Positions 1 through 7,607 of a stretch of DNA of 64,000 bases are shown here, piece by piece. The stretch comes from Paenibacillus sp. EZ-K15 (lineage in GTDB: Bacteria > Bacillota > Bacilli > Paenibacillales > Paenibacillaceae). Position 1 is the first letter of the stretch; each line of letters begins with the position of its first letter. The notes beneath the pieces are model-generated. The model was not told the DNA's origin. It saw only the letters and a list, made by a program, of their open reading frames with translations, and ran no database searches. The DNA is taken from the NCBI RefSeq assembly GCF_002573715.1, contig NZ_PDHM01000007.1, forward strand, positions 129,809 to 193,808. Direction: 5' to 3'. The translations under genes were made by a program, and so were the position numbers.

Positions 1-336
1 CTCCAGCGTCAATGGGAGAACGATATTTTCCTCAACGGTTAGCGTATCCAGCAGATTGAAGTGCTGGAAGACGAAGCCCAGCTCCCGGCGCCGGAACAGA
101 GCGGTCTCGCTTCTGCTGAGAAGATGAGGATTGCGCCCGCCTATGATCACTTCTCCGGCCGTGGGCTGATCAATGGTTGCAATCAGATTGAGGAGCGTGG
201 TTTTTCCGCTGCCGGAAGGACCCATAATGCCGACGAATTCCCCTTTGGTGACGTTGAAGTGAATATTGTTCAGCGCTTGGAACGCCACTTTGCCCTCATA
301 GATTTTAGATAGATGCTTGACGCTCAGGATGGGCAT
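1..336 (-). CDS. ABC transporter ATP-binding protein, BceA type (partial, N-terminus only)
   Basis: The first 112 codons of an ATPase that runs off the start of the window. ATG at 336 follows a GAGGAG ribosome site. The translation has the Walker A motif GPSGSGKTT near residue 40 and a Q-loop in GFVFQHFNLLDTLT; the signature and Walker B lie outside. BceA-type ATPases work with a large FtsX-type permease (BceB) in cell-wall antibiotic resistance and sensing. The kinase and regulator genes just upstream on the same strand are of the matching BceS/BceR type, which supports this family. The permease is presumably beyond the window edge, so the exact substrate group cannot be judged. Confidence 0.85.
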   Translation of the reverse strand, partial: MPILSVKHLSKIYEGKVAFQALNNIHFNVTKGEFVGIMGPSGSGKTTLLNLIATIDQPTAGEVIIGGRNPHLLSRSETALFRRRELGFVFQHFNLLDTLTVEENIVLPLTLE

Positions 337-412
337 ATCTTCACTCCTCTATAACGATGATATCATTGTAAAAGATTCGTTCCCGTTCATGCCATATTCG
401 TAACTTACAGTT

Positions 413-432
413 ACCTTACAACCTTGTAAGGT
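413..432 (-). promoter_or_regulatory. Probable BceR-type operator upstream of the ABC transporter gene
   Basis: The sequence ACCTTACAACCTTGTAAGGT is a perfect 9-bp inverted repeat with a 2-bp centre. It contains TTACA-N4-TGTAA, which fits the TNACA-N4-TGTAA binding pattern known for BceR-like regulators. It lies about 77 bp upstream of the ATPase start and next to the end of the kinase gene, as expected for a target promoter of the neighbouring regulator. Confidence 0.7.
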
Positions 433-520
433 TTCTTTAACTGCCGTAAGTTAGATCAGGAACTGCCACTGCTATCGTTTCCTAATGGGCAAAAAGTGCT
501 GCCCTACCTGCCGTTGAACA

Positions 521-1528
521 TTATTGTGCAATCTGGCCTGAAGAATCTGTAAATATGATGCGGACCGTCGTTCCTTCATCGACCTTGGATTCGATCTCAA
601 AGGCATGTCCAAGTTTATCGCATATTTGTTTGACAAGAAACAGCCCCATGCCTGTAGATTCTTGGAACCTGCGCCCGTTCTCTCCGGTAAAATAGGGGTC
701 GAACACGCGCGGCAGGTCGCTCTGGGGAATGCCGATGCCTTCGTCCCGGATTTCAAGCACAACTTGATTCTCCCGGGTGTAGCCGTTAAAAAAGAGGGTG
801 CCTTGTTCCTTCAGCGTATAGCGAACCGCATTGGTCAGCAGCTGTGTCAGCACAAAAGAGAGCCATTTCTCGTCCGTGGCCACCGTTAGTCCGGAATCGA
901 TCCGGATGGACGGGTAAATTCTCCGCCGGATGAACAGACGCTTTTGCTCGGAAGTGACATGACGGACGATTCGCTGAAGCGGCAGATTCTCCACGTGAAA
1001 GTCATGCTCGAACGTATCAAGCCTGGCGGTGTACAGCACCAGATCAAGCCCTTTTTTGAGTCGATCCAGCTCGTCGCCGATCGCGGCAAAACGGGGATCA
1101 TCGTCATCCTGAAGGATCAGGTGAATGACCGAAATCGGGGTTTTCATCTGGTGGGCCCATTGGTTGATGAACTGAAGATGGCCTTCAATCTTATGCTTAT
1201 AGTTATGCAGATCCGTGGTGTAATGCCGGAACTGGGTTTTCAGCAGTTGATGAAGCGCTTCGGCGAGCGGAGTATGGGAGGATTCTGCCGAGGATTCGCC
1301 GGTGAGGGATTCTCCCGGGAGCGGCTGTTCTAATCGTTTATAGAATGAACGGTTGGCAATAAATCGGAAGGCCAGATAGCCGAGAAGCAGCAGCAAGCTG
1401 ATGATGCCTGCGTACAGACTAACCATCAAATTGCGATAGCCATCCAGTCTGTAAATGAGTGTTATTACGAGAAGCTGGGCTATGTAGATAATCATTAAGG
1501 GACGCTGTTCTTGCAGAAATAGCCTCAT
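521..1528 (-). CDS. bceS: Intramembrane-sensing histidine kinase, BceS type
   Basis: 335 aa. Two transmembrane helices near residues 11-28 and 35-55 are joined by only a few residues, so there is no extracellular sensor domain; this is the hallmark of intramembrane-sensing kinases. The phospho-acceptor box is HQMKTPISVIH with His126. The C-terminal ATPase domain has the N box (LLTNAVRYT), G1 (DEGIGIP), F box (FDPYF) and G2 (GMGLFL). Its start overlaps the stop of the upstream regulator by 4 bp (ATGA), so the two are translationally coupled. In this family the kinase senses antibiotic through the BceAB-type transporter and phosphorylates the partner regulator. Confidence 0.9.
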   Translation of the reverse strand: MRLFLQEQRPLMIIYIAQLLVITLIYRLDGYRNLMVSLYAGIISLLLLLGYLAFRFIANRSFYKRLEQPLPGESLTGESSAESSHTPLAEALHQLLKTQFRHYTTDLHNYKHKIEGHLQFINQWAHQMKTPISVIHLILQDDDDPRFAAIGDELDRLKKGLDLVLYTARLDTFEHDFHVENLPLQRIVRHVTSEQKRLFIRRRIYPSIRIDSGLTVATDEKWLSFVLTQLLTNAVRYTLKEQGTLFFNGYTRENQVVLEIRDEGIGIPQSDLPRVFDPYFTGENGRRFQESTGMGLFLVKQICDKLGHAFEIESKVDEGTTVRIIFTDSSGQIAQ

Positions 1529-2235
1529 GCTTCGTCCCCCCAGTTCGGTACCAGTCGATAGCCGCGACCGCGCACGGTTTGAAGGCCATCCTCGATCCCG
1601 AGGGCAGCAAGTTTCTTGCGGACGCGGGTGATGTATACGTTCAGCGTATTATCGTCCACGAAGGCCTGATCATCCCATATTTTCTCCAGAAGCCGGTCCC
1701 TGCTGATGATCTGCTCGGGCTTCTTCATTAACTCGTCCAATATTTTGGCTTCAGTATGGCTGAGCTCCGTCTGGTTCTGCCCAAGCGACAGGGAGAGACG
1801 TTCAACGTCCAGCGTGAGTCCGGTGACGCTAAGCACGCGCTCATTCTGAGCGACAGCATAAGAGCCGTAGGCACGCCGGAGCTGGCTCTTGATTTTGGCC
1901 ATGGCAATCTCGTAGTCAAAGGGTTTGGTTATATAATCATCGGCACCGTTCTCCAGCGCCATCACCTGATCCATCTTCCCGTCGCGGGCGGAGATGAAGA
2001 TGATCGGGCAGGTGGAGAGGCTTCGGAACTGGCGGCACCAGTAATATCCGTCGTATTTTGGCAGATTGATATCCAGAAGCACAAGGTGGGGGTCATACGA
2101 TTCAAATTGATCGCGTACCGTCTCGAAATCATGAACGGACTGCGTCATGTAACCGAATTTATGAAGATACTCTTTCAGCAGGTTGACCAGCCCGGTATCG
2201 TCTTCGACAATAAAGATTTTGAACATAGCGATCAT
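1525..2235 (-). CDS. bceR: OmpR-family response regulator, BceR type
   Basis: 236 aa. An N-terminal receiver domain opens with IFIVEDD, has the phospho-acceptor Asp in LVLLDINLP and the conserved Lys in YITKPF; the C-terminal winged helix ends with the DNA-recognition segment DDNTLNVYITRVRKKL. ATG at 2235 has a GAAGGG site close upstream; a second in-frame ATG lies at 2226. First gene of the pair with the kinase. By family and context it should act on the palindrome at 413-432 in front of the ABC transporter gene. Confidence 0.9.
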   Translation of the reverse strand: MIAMFKIFIVEDDTGLVNLLKEYLHKFGYMTQSVHDFETVRDQFESYDPHLVLLDINLPKYDGYYWCRQFRSLSTCPIIFISARDGKMDQVMALENGADDYITKPFDYEIAMAKIKSQLRRAYGSYAVAQNERVLSVTGLTLDVERLSLSLGQNQTELSHTEAKILDELMKKPEQIISRDRLLEKIWDDQAFVDDNTLNVYITRVRKKLAALGIEDGLQTVRGRGYRLVPNWGDEA

Positions 2236-2470
2236 AGTCCCTTCATTTTACATTCTTCTAGTACCGAGTGTATTGTACCAAATTGTCAGGATATAAGGAA
2301 AAAAATACGTTAGCAAAGACAGTGGGACATTAGGGAGAGCGGTGGGAAATTATGCCTTGCGCCCATCGTGATTTCTCCTAAAAAATGACTTGACGCTTGT
2401 GTCATCTGCTGATAATATACTTGATAATTCCAATCGAATAACTGTGATAAATTCAATCGACCAGTCTACT

Positions 2471-2505
2471 GGAGATCATGAGCATCCTTCATGATCTCCT
2501 TTTTT
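2471..2505 (+). terminator. Intrinsic terminator or leader attenuator
   Basis: An 11-bp perfect stem (2471-2481 with 2489-2499), a 7-nt loop and a run of six T. It lies in the 319-bp gap between the regulator start and the FAD-oxidoreductase stub, 50 bp before the stub's start codon on the same strand. A smaller hairpin (CCAGT/ACTGG, 2461-2472) partly overlaps the 5' arm, so the two could compete. In front of a full gene this would look like transcription attenuation; I recognise no named riboswitch. The rest of the gap shows nothing else convincing. Confidence 0.75.
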
Positions 2506-2554
2506 ATTGTTATGATCTCATATTATTTAGCAACCAAGGAGGGGGAATCATCGA

Positions 2555-2656
2555 TTGCGTGCAAATGACGAACTCAAACTGACGGCCGATGTTCTCGTCA
2601 TTGGTGGTGGCCCTGCGGGGGCTTGTGAAGGGGATTTCAGGCTAAGGAATGAATGA
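2555..2656 (+). pseudogene. Truncated FAD-dependent oxidoreductase (N-terminal stub)
   Basis: A 33-codon reading frame from TTG 2555 with a textbook AAGGAGGGGG site 9 bp upstream. It reads a Rossmann dinucleotide-binding start (ADVLVIGGGPAGA) and then departs into unrelated residues and stops at 2654-2656. The last bases overlap the 3' end of the convergent histidine kinase gene. The intact start signals and family-typical N-terminus followed by abrupt loss of homology suggest that a deletion removed the rest of a fumarate-reductase-type flavoprotein gene and joined its first 23 codons to this locus. Confidence 0.7.
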
Positions 2657-4139
2657 TACCCGGCCACTCGGCACGAAAAACCGTTCCTTGGTTGACCGTG
2701 CTGTCCATGCTCATTTGACCGCCATGTGCGGCAATGATGGATTGGGTAATGGATAATCCAAGACCCGCACCACCATGCTGTCTGGTCCGGGATTCATCGA
2801 TGCGGTAGAACCGCTCGAACAGATGGGGCAGATGCTCCTCCGGAATCCCGGCTCCATTATCGCTAACCAGTAGTACGGCCTGGTCCTTGGTTTTATTAAC
2901 CGTAAGGGTAATCCGCCCTGTGGCAGAATCGGTATGCTGTACCGCATTATGAAACAGGTTATAGATGACCTGTTTGATCTTATCGGGGTCACACCGGCAC
3001 AGCACCGGTACCGCTTGAATCGTTACACTCCTGCCTTGGGCAAGCATCCTCAGATGGGGCTCCATCTCAAGCAGCAGCTGATCCAGCCGGGTTTCCTGCA
3101 GATGAAGCTCCGGCTTGCGGTCAAGCTTGGCTAACAGAAGCAAATCCTCGACCAACTTCTTCATGCGCTTGGATTCCCCGTGCATGCTGGATAGTGCAGC
3201 ATGCAGCTGCTCCGGGTTGTCGGCAGCGCCGCGGCCAAGCACCTCCAGAAAGCCGTGAATCGAAGTGAGCGGCGTTCGCAGCTCATGGGAAGCATCGGCA
3301 ATAAACCTCCGCATCTGCTCTTTGGCTTCGCGTTCCGTTTCAAACGCATCTTCGAGCCTTTCCAGCATGCCGTTAAACGATTCGGCCAAACGGTCAATCT
3401 CCCGTTGACCCTGTACGGCTGGAAAACGCTCCGCCAAGTTTCCAGCGTCTGTCCGCTCTACCGTTTCGACCATTCGGTTCAGCGGGTGGAGCGTCCGGCG
3501 CAGCAAAGGCAGGTACAGTGCAACCCCCGCAGCCATGGCAAGTACAGCCAGTACGGCAAAAATCAGCAGCTGCCGCAGCAGAACGGCATGCAGGGGCTGC
3601 GTATCCAATCCAAGCTGCAGCACACCTGAGGGGCTGCTCGGATTGCCGTAAGGGCGAAAGACAATGATCTGCTCGGTGCCCTCGGCATTGTCGATTACTT
3701 CATACGGAATAGGCTGACGCTCCTGGAATTTCTCTAGGATCGCTGAATAAGCTTCTGCTGTCAGCTGTGGTGCGGACAGACCGTTGTCCGCGGCCAGGTC
3801 GGTGTAGCTTCCGTCGGTTTCGATCTTGGCAAGCGACATATTCGGCAGAAAGAACATAGGTCTGTCTTCCTGACGCGGGTTTTCCGGAAGGGCTTCGTTA
3901 TTTCGCCCTGCAGGCCGGTTACGCGGCTCCCGATCAGGCCCCCATAACTCCACGGGGATCGAGCGAGCCTGAAGGGAAAGTGCCTCGGCTTGATTGCGGA
4001 ACAGGGCATTTTTCATTAACACATATTGTAATGCGCCGATCAGCACGAGCAGAAGCGCCAAGACAATGAGGGATCGTGACAGGAGCTGCGTACGTAGAGA
4101 CGTAGGCCCGGATGAACGTATACGGTTTCGCAAACTCAT
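2637..4139 (-). CDS. HAMP-domain sensor histidine kinase
   Basis: 500 aa, a classical membrane kinase. Transmembrane helices near 22-42 and 189-212 bracket an extracytoplasmic domain of about 145 residues with a proline/arginine/asparagine-rich stretch at 68-95. A HAMP linker (about 213-265) precedes the dimerisation box ADASHELRTPLTSIHGF with His285. The ATPase domain has LFHNAVQHT, DNGAGIP, LFERFYR and GAGLGLSI. The gene starts inside the stop of the upstream regulator (4-bp overlap). The signal is not evident; the architecture is that of CssS/ResE/VanS-like kinases. Its stop lies within the FAD-oxidoreductase stub on the other strand. Confidence 0.9.
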   Translation of the reverse strand: MSLRNRIRSSGPTSLRTQLLSRSLIVLALLLVLIGALQYVLMKNALFRNQAEALSLQARSIPVELWGPDREPRNRPAGRNNEALPENPRQEDRPMFFLPNMSLAKIETDGSYTDLAADNGLSAPQLTAEAYSAILEKFQERQPIPYEVIDNAEGTEQIIVFRPYGNPSSPSGVLQLGLDTQPLHAVLLRQLLIFAVLAVLAMAAGVALYLPLLRRTLHPLNRMVETVERTDAGNLAERFPAVQGQREIDRLAESFNGMLERLEDAFETEREAKEQMRRFIADASHELRTPLTSIHGFLEVLGRGAADNPEQLHAALSSMHGESKRMKKLVEDLLLLAKLDRKPELHLQETRLDQLLLEMEPHLRMLAQGRSVTIQAVPVLCRCDPDKIKQVIYNLFHNAVQHTDSATGRITLTVNKTKDQAVLLVSDNGAGIPEEHLPHLFERFYRIDESRTRQHGGAGLGLSITQSIIAAHGGQMSMDSTVNQGTVFRAEWPGIIHSLA

Positions 4140-4822
4140 GGCAAATCGACCCGGTAGCCGGCTCCGCGGAGCGTGCGAATGACCCGGTGCTCCTTATCGC
4201 CGAGCTTCTCGCGCAGGGATCGGATATAAACCTCCACGATGTTATCCTCTCCGCCAAAGTCATAATCCCACACAATATTCAAAATGTTCGTTTTACTCAA
4301 AACGCTGCCGTGTTTGGTCACAAGCAGTTTAAGCAGCTTATACTCCGTGGGCGACAGCTCAAGAGCCTCCCCCTGGTATGCAATTTCTTTCTTGCGGTCA
4401 TCGATGATGAATGGACCAAGCTGGATTTCACCCAGCAGGCTCGGGAACTGGTTGCGCATCCTTGCTTGAATTCGGGCAAGCAGCTCTTCGAAACTGAAAG
4501 GCTTGGCCATGTAATCATCCGCTCCAATCATAAGGCCCTTCACACGATCATCAATCTCGTCCTTCGCGGTAAGCATAATGATCGCGACATCCCGGCCCTC
4601 CTCCTTCAACCGTCTGCATACCGCAAGCCCGTCCATTCCCGGCATCATCACATCCAGTACGATGATATGCGGCTCGAAGCGGCTTGCTTCCATTATCGCA
4701 CGTTCCCCATCAGGGACCGTTCGTACCTCAAACCCTTCATTTTGGAGGCCAAGCTCCAGAAACTGCAGGATATGCGGCTCGTCATCCACTAGCAAAACGC
4801 GAATACGATGCATTGATTCCAT
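4136..4822 (-). CDS. OmpR/PhoB-family response regulator
   Basis: 228 aa. Receiver domain with RVLLVDDEP, acceptor Asp in IIVLDVMMPGMDG and Lys in YMAKPF, then a winged helix with VEVYIRSLREKLGD. ATG 4822 lies behind GGGGAG; an in-frame ATG three codons later is also possible. It forms a two-gene operon with the HAMP kinase. Four direct repeats spaced exactly 11 bp (4875-4912) just upstream suggest that the regulator controls its own promoter. Confidence 0.9.
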   Translation of the reverse strand: MESMHRIRVLLVDDEPHILQFLELGLQNEGFEVRTVPDGERAIMEASRFEPHIIVLDVMMPGMDGLAVCRRLKEEGRDVAIIMLTAKDEIDDRVKGLMIGADDYMAKPFSFEELLARIQARMRNQFPSLLGEIQLGPFIIDDRKKEIAYQGEALELSPTEYKLLKLLVTKHGSVLSKTNILNIVWDYDFGGEDNIVEVYIRSLREKLGDKEHRVIRTLRGAGYRVDLP

Positions 4823-4874
4823 AGCACAAAACTCCCCTTATCTCATTCCTTCAACTTTATCATACGTGCTCTAG

Positions 4875-4912
4875 CTGAATGAAGACTGAACGTGAACTGA
4901 AAATAAACTGAA
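4875..4912 (-). promoter_or_regulatory. Four tandem CTGAA/TTCAG half-sites at 11-bp spacing
   Basis: CTGAA occurs on the + strand at 4875, 4886, 4897 and 4908, that is every 11 bp, one helical turn. On the minus strand this reads as TTTTCAGTT-like direct repeats. They lie 53-90 bp upstream of the response regulator start; a candidate -10 element (TATGAT) sits between array and gene. Tandem direct repeats with 11-bp phasing are the usual binding mode of OmpR/PhoB-family regulators (for example PhoP boxes). Confidence 0.6.
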
Positions 4913-5060
4913 AAGTGATTCGCAAATATGCATTCTCAATAAGGGAATTTAAGGATGTTGATATATATTCTGTTATCGTTGATACTATCTTAAAGCCGAG
5001 ATAATCAATGCAGCACCTGTTCAGGGTCCATCATGGATGGGTGAAAGGAGGAGACTGGAC

Positions 5061-5825
5061 ATGATAGGAAATGTATATCCACCCGAGAATCAGAGCGAGG
5101 GCTCTCTCGATGGAGGAAGGATAACGGAGCAGAAGCCGATCGGTTTCTCCGGAGAAGGGTCTGCCGTGACCCGGGTGGGACCGCTTTTCTATTGGTCCTG
5201 GTTTCGTTCGCCCGTCGAAGGTTATATCGCGCCTCATCCCCATCAGGGTTTTGAAATCGTGACTTATATGATTCAGGGAAAGGGCGTCCATAAGGATTCG
5301 CATGGCACGCTCAATGAGTTGGGGCCTGGAGGCCTGCAATTGATGAGGGCCGGTTCCGGACTAACGCACGAAGAACGTCTGACTGGGCCGGATGCAGAAG
5401 GATTTCAGATTTGGTTCGAGCCGTATCTTCGCGATTCATTGAAACAGAACCCTGCCTGTCGTCAGTATCGACCGGATTTCTTCCCGGTAACCCGCATACA
5501 GGGTGGACTGGTCAAAACGATGATTGGCGGTTCTGCACCAACCGATTTATCCGTAGATGTGAGGATGCTGGATATTCAGATTCTGGCTGGTAATGGAGCT
5601 CAGTATGAACTGAAGTCGGGCAGGAGAGCGGCTGTGCTTGCCGTAAGGGGAGCTGGCAGCTTTTGTACCGAAGAGGAAAGTCTTCTATTTCGTCAGCGGG
5701 ACTTTATGGTAATGGATACAAAGCTGGGCGAGACGCTAAGCCTTAAGGCGCAAGACAATGTCAGGGTTATCCTGATTGACGTACCGGAAAACCCTGGGTA
5801 TCCGCTCTATTCCAAGAGGCCATAA
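5061..5825 (+). CDS. Pirin family protein
   Basis: 254 aa, bicupin pirin. The N-terminal cupin carries the typical metal-binding pattern HPHQGFEIVTYMI, HKDSHG and SGLTHEE. ATG 5061 is chosen because AAAGGAGGAG lies 8 bp upstream; an in-frame ATG at 5037 precedes that site and is unlikely. Pirins are cytosolic metal proteins; some have quercetin 2,3-dioxygenase activity, but the role in bacilli is mostly unknown. Single gene, followed by terminator-like hairpins. Confidence 0.85.
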   Translation: MIGNVYPPENQSEGSLDGGRITEQKPIGFSGEGSAVTRVGPLFYWSWFRSPVEGYIAPHPHQGFEIVTYMIQGKGVHKDSHGTLNELGPGGLQLMRAGSGLTHEERLTGPDAEGFQIWFEPYLRDSLKQNPACRQYRPDFFPVTRIQGGLVKTMIGGSAPTDLSVDVRMLDIQILAGNGAQYELKSGRRAAVLAVRGAGSFCTEEESLLFRQRDFMVMDTKLGETLSLKAQDNVRVILIDVPENPGYPLYSKRP

Positions 5826-5882
5826 GGTCAAAAGTTTACAAAATTGTAGTGGAATGAAATTTAGGATGTACGATAAACTAGA

Positions 5883-5920
5883 GTCTGTCAGATGGGGATA
5901 CCCGTCTGGGCAGGCTTTTT
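5883..5920 (+). terminator. Terminator after the pirin gene
   Basis: A stem of about 14 bp with some G-U pairs and one bulge (5883-5896 with 5901-5915), a GATA tetraloop and five T. Confidence 0.7.
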
Positions 5921-5998
5921 CAGCTGTAGGAAGGATCGAAATATATTCTCTCATGCAACAATAGTAAGAAAAAATACGTATATATGGTAAGTAGAAAG

Positions 5999-6050
5999 AC
6001 CCAACAGAGGATTCCGGCGTTCGTTATACCGGGCTGGTTGGGTTATTTTG
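5999..6050 (+). terminator. Second hairpin in the gap before the NlpC/P60 gene
   Basis: ACCCAAC at 5999-6005 pairs with GTTGGGT at 6037-6043, with an inner CCGG/CCGG stem, followed by TATTTT. It may be a second terminator or part of a long leader. The rest of the gap to 6180 is AT-rich; I did not find the conserved blocks of the ydaO (c-di-AMP) riboswitch that often precedes such genes. Confidence 0.4.
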
Positions 6051-6182
6051 GCATGTTTTATTTCTATAATAATCTATTTATACTAAATTCAAGTATAAAT
6101 AGAGACTAAAGTCCCCCTCTTTACCAATAGTTGGCATGCGCTTTTGTGAGGATGGTAGCATGCGTCCCGAGACATGGCCTGT

Positions 6183-6231
6183 CTATAATGATTGCGGGAT
6201 GACGAAAATGACAATTTCGTCATTCCGCAAT
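6183..6231 (+). promoter_or_regulatory. Candidate -10 box followed by a 17-bp hairpin in the leader
   Basis: TATAAT at 6183-6188 would place a transcript start near 6195; no good -35 is visible. Immediately downstream 6191-6207 pairs with 6215-6231 along 17 bp with one G-U pair and a 7-nt loop. The hairpin ends 9 nt before the first ATG of the NlpC/P60 gene and could protect the mRNA 5' end or tune translation. The TATAAT overlaps the hairpin, so a promoter further upstream is equally possible. Confidence 0.45.
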
Positions 6232-6239
6232 CTAACGAG

Positions 6240-7046
6240 ATGGGGGAGATCATTATTTTCTCGAAAAAAAGCTTTAAACAATTGATGGCCGGAGCGCTTC
6301 TATCAGCAGCGGTTCTTGGTTCTTACGGATATGGGTCTGTGAATGAAGTGGCTGCTGCCAGCGTGCAGTCAGTAACCAAAGGTGTAGCAAGCTCGAATGT
6401 GTATATGCGCAATAAGGCTTCGACTTCGGGTAAAGTCGTTGACCGCGTGCATAAGGGTGACCGCGTTCAAATTCTGGGCAGCAGCTCAGGCTGGTATAAG
6501 ATCAAAACCTCGGACGGCAAGCAAGGATATGCTTCGTCTAAATATATTAACCAAAGCAGCGGCTCTTCTAACAATTCCGGCAATTCGGGAAGTACTGCGC
6601 CTTCTACCAGCGCCAGCGTTGAAAAAGTAATCAGTGCAGGCATGAAGTATCTGGGCACGCCGTACGAGTTCGGTTCTAACCGTAATTCAACGAAAACCTT
6701 TGACTGCTCGGCCTTTGTCCGCCGCGCATTTATGGAAGGCGCCAACATTACGCTGCCAAGCGATTCCCGTGCGCAAGGGCAATACGTCAAGGACAAAGGC
6801 ACAGCTGTTTATAACGTGAATCAATTAAAACGCGGGGATCTCGTATTCTTTATGAGTTACAGAGGTTCATCGGCATCCGCTTATGCCGGATTGGACAAGT
6901 CCAAACAGCGGATCACCCATGTAGCTATTTATTTGGGAGACAATAAGCTGCTGCATACGTACTCAAAACAATCCGGTGGTGTCCTTGTAGGTACCTTCGG
7001 TGATTCCTGGAAAAATCGCTTCATGCATGGAGGAAGCGTCCTGTAG
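6240..7046 (+). CDS. Secreted SH3b / NlpC-P60 peptidoglycan endopeptidase
   Basis: About 268 aa. A signal peptide (KKSFKQLMAGALLSAAVLGSYGYG, cut near AAA) is followed by a bacterial SH3 domain (NVYMRNKASTSGKVVDRVHKG), a Ser/Asn-rich linker and an NlpC/P60 domain with the catalytic Cys in KTFDCSAFVRRAF (residue 156) and His in ITHVAIYLG. Such enzymes cut the stem peptide of peptidoglycan outside the cell. The start is unsure: ATG 6240 has no ribosome site, TTG 6192 lies inside a hairpin, and a GGGGGAG at 6242-6248 sits 6 bp before an in-frame ATT at 6255, which could be a rare start codon. The mature protein is the same in each case. Confidence 0.9.
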   Translation: MGEIIIFSKKSFKQLMAGALLSAAVLGSYGYGSVNEVAAASVQSVTKGVASSNVYMRNKASTSGKVVDRVHKGDRVQILGSSSGWYKIKTSDGKQGYASSKYINQSSGSSNNSGNSGSTAPSTSASVEKVISAGMKYLGTPYEFGSNRNSTKTFDCSAFVRRAFMEGANITLPSDSRAQGQYVKDKGTAVYNVNQLKRGDLVFFMSYRGSSASAYAGLDKSKQRITHVAIYLGDNKLLHTYSKQSGGVLVGTFGDSWKNRFMHGGSVL

Positions 7047-7095
7047 CGCATCATAATTTTTCATTGGGTATGTACCCGTACTTAGAATGAGATAG

Positions 7096-7152
7096 AAGGA
7101 CTGTCCGATTCGAGGATCTGAATGATCTTTTAACGGGCAGTCCTTTGTTGTT
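7096..7152 (+). terminator. Terminator after the NlpC/P60 gene
   Basis: An 11-bp stem (7096-7106 with 7135-7145) followed by a T-rich tail. Confidence 0.7.
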
Positions 7153-7235
7153 TGGAATTTGCTTTTCAACCTTGATTTCAGTAAGGTGGACAATAGAGAA
7201 TGGACAGCATCAAGAAATGGACAGGAGGGACGACG

Positions 7236-7433
7236 ATGAACGGTGGGCAGCGTTCCAATATCAAACCGGGACTTGAGGTTGATATCGTATTGAAGCAGGA
7301 TCAGCGAACGGGCAAATTAACGCGCGGCGTGGTCAAGGATATTCTGACCAATTCCCCGAACCATCCGCATGGCATTAAAGTACGCCTTCAAGATGGCCAG
7401 GTGGGACGGATAAAGAACATTTATGAGTCTTGA
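7236..7433 (+). CDS. ywbE: YwbE family protein
   Basis: 65 aa. The whole protein (RSNIKPGLEVDIVLKQDQRTGKLTRG onwards to QVGRIKNIY) fits the small conserved YwbE family, a KOW-like basic beta-rich fold found across bacteria with no known biochemical role. ATG 7236 follows AGGAGGG; an in-frame ATG at 7200 lies before this site and is rejected. Monocistronic with its own terminator at 7499-7548. Confidence 0.85.
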   Translation: MNGGQRSNIKPGLEVDIVLKQDQRTGKLTRGVVKDILTNSPNHPHGIKVRLQDGQVGRIKNIYES

Positions 7434-7498
7434 AATTCGAAGCAGTCCTGTGGCCGTCAAAAAACTCAGGCTGCCATGAATAGAACAGTTTGACTATA

Positions 7499-7548
7499 AG
7501 TCGATCCAAAACTTCGCAATTCTGAGGAGTTTTGGATACGGCTTTTTT
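7499..7548 (+). terminator. Terminator after ywbE
   Basis: A stem of about 13 bp (7499-7513 with 7528-7543) ending in six T. Confidence 0.75.
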
Positions 7549-7607
7549 GCAGTTCTGTGCAACATTGCCCTCTGACCATCCGTCTGGAAGTTGAGGTGAA
7601 AATGAAG

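Noticed and set aside
5930..6240. Possible ydaO-type c-di-AMP riboswitch before the NlpC/P60 gene
   Set aside because: Such genes often carry it, but I could not find its conserved sequence blocks; only simple hairpins are visible.
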